The translations under genes were made by a program, and so were the position numbers. The notes beneath the pieces are model-generated. The model was given only the letters and a program-made list of their open reading frames with translations. It was not told the DNA's origin and did no database searches. A stretch of 14,147 nt of DNA from Candidatus Woesearchaeota archaeon (lineage in GTDB: Archaea > Nanobdellota > Nanobdellia > SCGC-AAA011-G17 > JACPNG01), in contig JACPNI010000016.1 of NCBI GenBank assembly GCA_016185555.1, positions 1-14,147 of the forward strand, in the 5' to 3' direction. This document shows positions 13,511 through 14,147 of this stretch, one piece after another (the first letter of the stretch is position 1; the number at the start of each line of letters is the position of its first letter).

Positions 13511-13518
13511 ATTTATAA
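13511..13518 (-). promoter_or_regulatory. TATA-like box of korAB
   Basis: TTATAAAT on the minus strand, about 60 bases before the korA ATG, predicting a start of transcription near 13489. A second A+T-rich element (13480-13497) could serve instead. Which one is used cannot be decided from sequence. Confidence 0.35.
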
Positions 13519-13559
13519 GCTTTTATATTCTAAAGAAAATAGTCTTTTAGCCAGATTTC

Positions 13560-13829
13560 TTACTTTTTGTAGAAATATTTTAGCCAGATTCTTTTAAAAA
13601 AAGGAAGGGTTAATGTGGATATCATAAAGGCAATAGCGGGAACAATTGCATTTAACCATGGTTGTGAAATGTTTATTGCTCGAAAATAGAATCCAATAGC
13701 AAGATAAGTGAAGGTAATTAATAAAAATCGTCTTGTATGACTGGTTTCCCAGGATTTATCCGCTTCAACTTTTTTATTTCTATTTTCTATATTGTTAATT
13801 TTCTCTTCTAATTTTTTAACGTCTGTCAT
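13560..13829 (-). CDS. Small two-helix membrane protein with N-terminal coiled coil
   Basis: An 89-residue protein. Residues 1-25 are a charged helix with heptad-like spacing (KKLEEKINNIENRNKKVEAD), followed by WETSHTRR, a membrane helix (about 35-51), a short loop with PWLNAIVP, a second helix (about 61-77) and a basic tail (KRIWLKYFYKK). The VEADKSWETS-TRR stretch looks like a small conserved family that I associate with DPANN archaea and candidate-phyla bacteria; that is from memory and unchecked. The positive tail suggests that both ends lie inside. Function unknown. Its ATG overlaps the stop of the upstream methyltransferase in ATGA, so they form one operon. Confidence 0.8.
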   Translation of the reverse strand: MTDVKKLEEKINNIENRNKKVEADKSWETSHTRRFLLITFTYLAIGFYFRAINISQPWLNAIVPAIAFMISTLTLPFFKRIWLKYFYKK

Positions 13830-14147
13830 TTCTTTATTCCAATATATAAACCCCTGTCTTTCATTAATCCTTTTTTCAAAAATTTCGCTTTAAAACCGGC
13901 TTCTTTCATAATTTTTAAGGTTTTACCTATCTCAAAAAACCCCAGCTCATGTCTATCAATAATGTATTTAACTACACCATCTCTCTTAGCTATTAGACAA
14001 TGCATATCCATTATTGATCTGCCCCTTTTAATTTTTGAAACACTTAGTCTTGCAATTTTAAGGTCTTTATTTTCATAAGTGCTCATATGTGGAGACTCTA
14101 CTTTGAATTTAGATTTGCTAAACCATGGCTCAATTATAACAACCCCA
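13826..14147 (-). CDS. SAM-dependent methyltransferase, C-terminal part (runs off the right edge)
   Basis: The frame stays open to the window's edge, so the ATG at 14086 is internal and the gene begins beyond 14147; 106 residues are visible. They start with GVVIIEPWFSKSKFKVESPH, matching the strand that ends in EPWF in class I methyltransferases of the TylM1/DesVI (sugar N,N-dimethyltransferase) type. Next come the beta-sheet segment DLKIARLSVSKIKRG and DMHCLIA, then HELGFFEIGKTLKIMKEAGF (about 67-86) and the closing GLMKDRGLYIGIKK. The SAM-binding motif I must lie upstream. The family methylates amino sugars or other small substrates; the substrate here is unknown. The stop overlaps the start of the small membrane protein gene (ATGA). 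Confidence 0.85.
   Translation of the reverse strand, partial: GVVIIEPWFSKSKFKVESPHMSTYENKDLKIARLSVSKIKRGRSIMDMHCLIAKRDGVVKYIIDRHELGFFEIGKTLKIMKEAGFKAKFLKKGLMKDRGLYIGIKK

Noticed and set aside
14084..14086. ATG as the true start of the rightmost gene
   Set aside because: The frame continues upstream to the window edge with a methyltransferase EPWF strand, so this Met is internal.

Overview
The window is AT-rich, gene-dense archaeal DNA, most likely from a DPANN-type archaeon (Woesearchaeota/Pacearchaeota-like). This rests on the archaeal ribosomal gene run L7Ae-S28e-L24e, a two-subunit 2-oxoacid:ferredoxin oxidoreductase, archaeal TATA boxes placed for leaderless transcripts, very short intergenic gaps and many small unassigned proteins. 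The lineage is inferred from gene content only. No gap between genes exceeds 160 bases, and no tRNA, rRNA, CRISPR array or insertion sequence was seen.

Left part (1-5512): the 3' part of an AAA+ ATPase fused to a Lon-type (S16) protease domain runs in from the left edge. It meets tail to tail, with an 11-nt overlap, a secreted or anchored HExxH metallopeptidase-like protein with TPR repeats. From a short divergent promoter region the K+-independent, proton-pumping pyrophosphatase hppA is read to the right.

Middle (5513-8021): the ribosomal operon rpl7ae-rps28e-rpl24e (L24e has only 59 residues) is followed without an obvious promoter by an unassigned protein and a class I methyltransferase. 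The rpl7ae leader can fold into a complete kink-turn that contains the Shine-Dalgarno sequence, which suggests that L7Ae represses its own translation. The last codons of the unassigned protein (7174-7263) are GC-shifted and adenine-poor, like the variable region of a diversity-generating retroelement (DGR) target.

Centre right (8006-9900): a Cys-rich lipoprotein and a glyoxalase II-like metallo-beta-lactamase protein diverge from only 38 bp. A second operon on the minus strand encodes a lipoprotein with a complete CuA-type copper site plus a small unknown protein.

Right part (9955-14147, all minus strand): a second unassigned protein with an adenine-depleted, GC-shifted 3' segment (9997-10110); korB and korA for ferredoxin-linked 2-oxoacid oxidation; a small two-helix membrane protein; and the C-terminal part of a TylM1/DesVI-like methyltransferase that runs off the right edge.

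Together these suggest a small, anaerobic or fermentative cell that makes reduced ferredoxin by 2-oxoacid oxidation and recovers pyrophosphate energy as a proton gradient. The most interesting signals are the kink-turn in the L7Ae leader and the two DGR-target-like genes. No reverse transcriptase or template repeat is present in the window, so the DGR reading remains a hypothesis.
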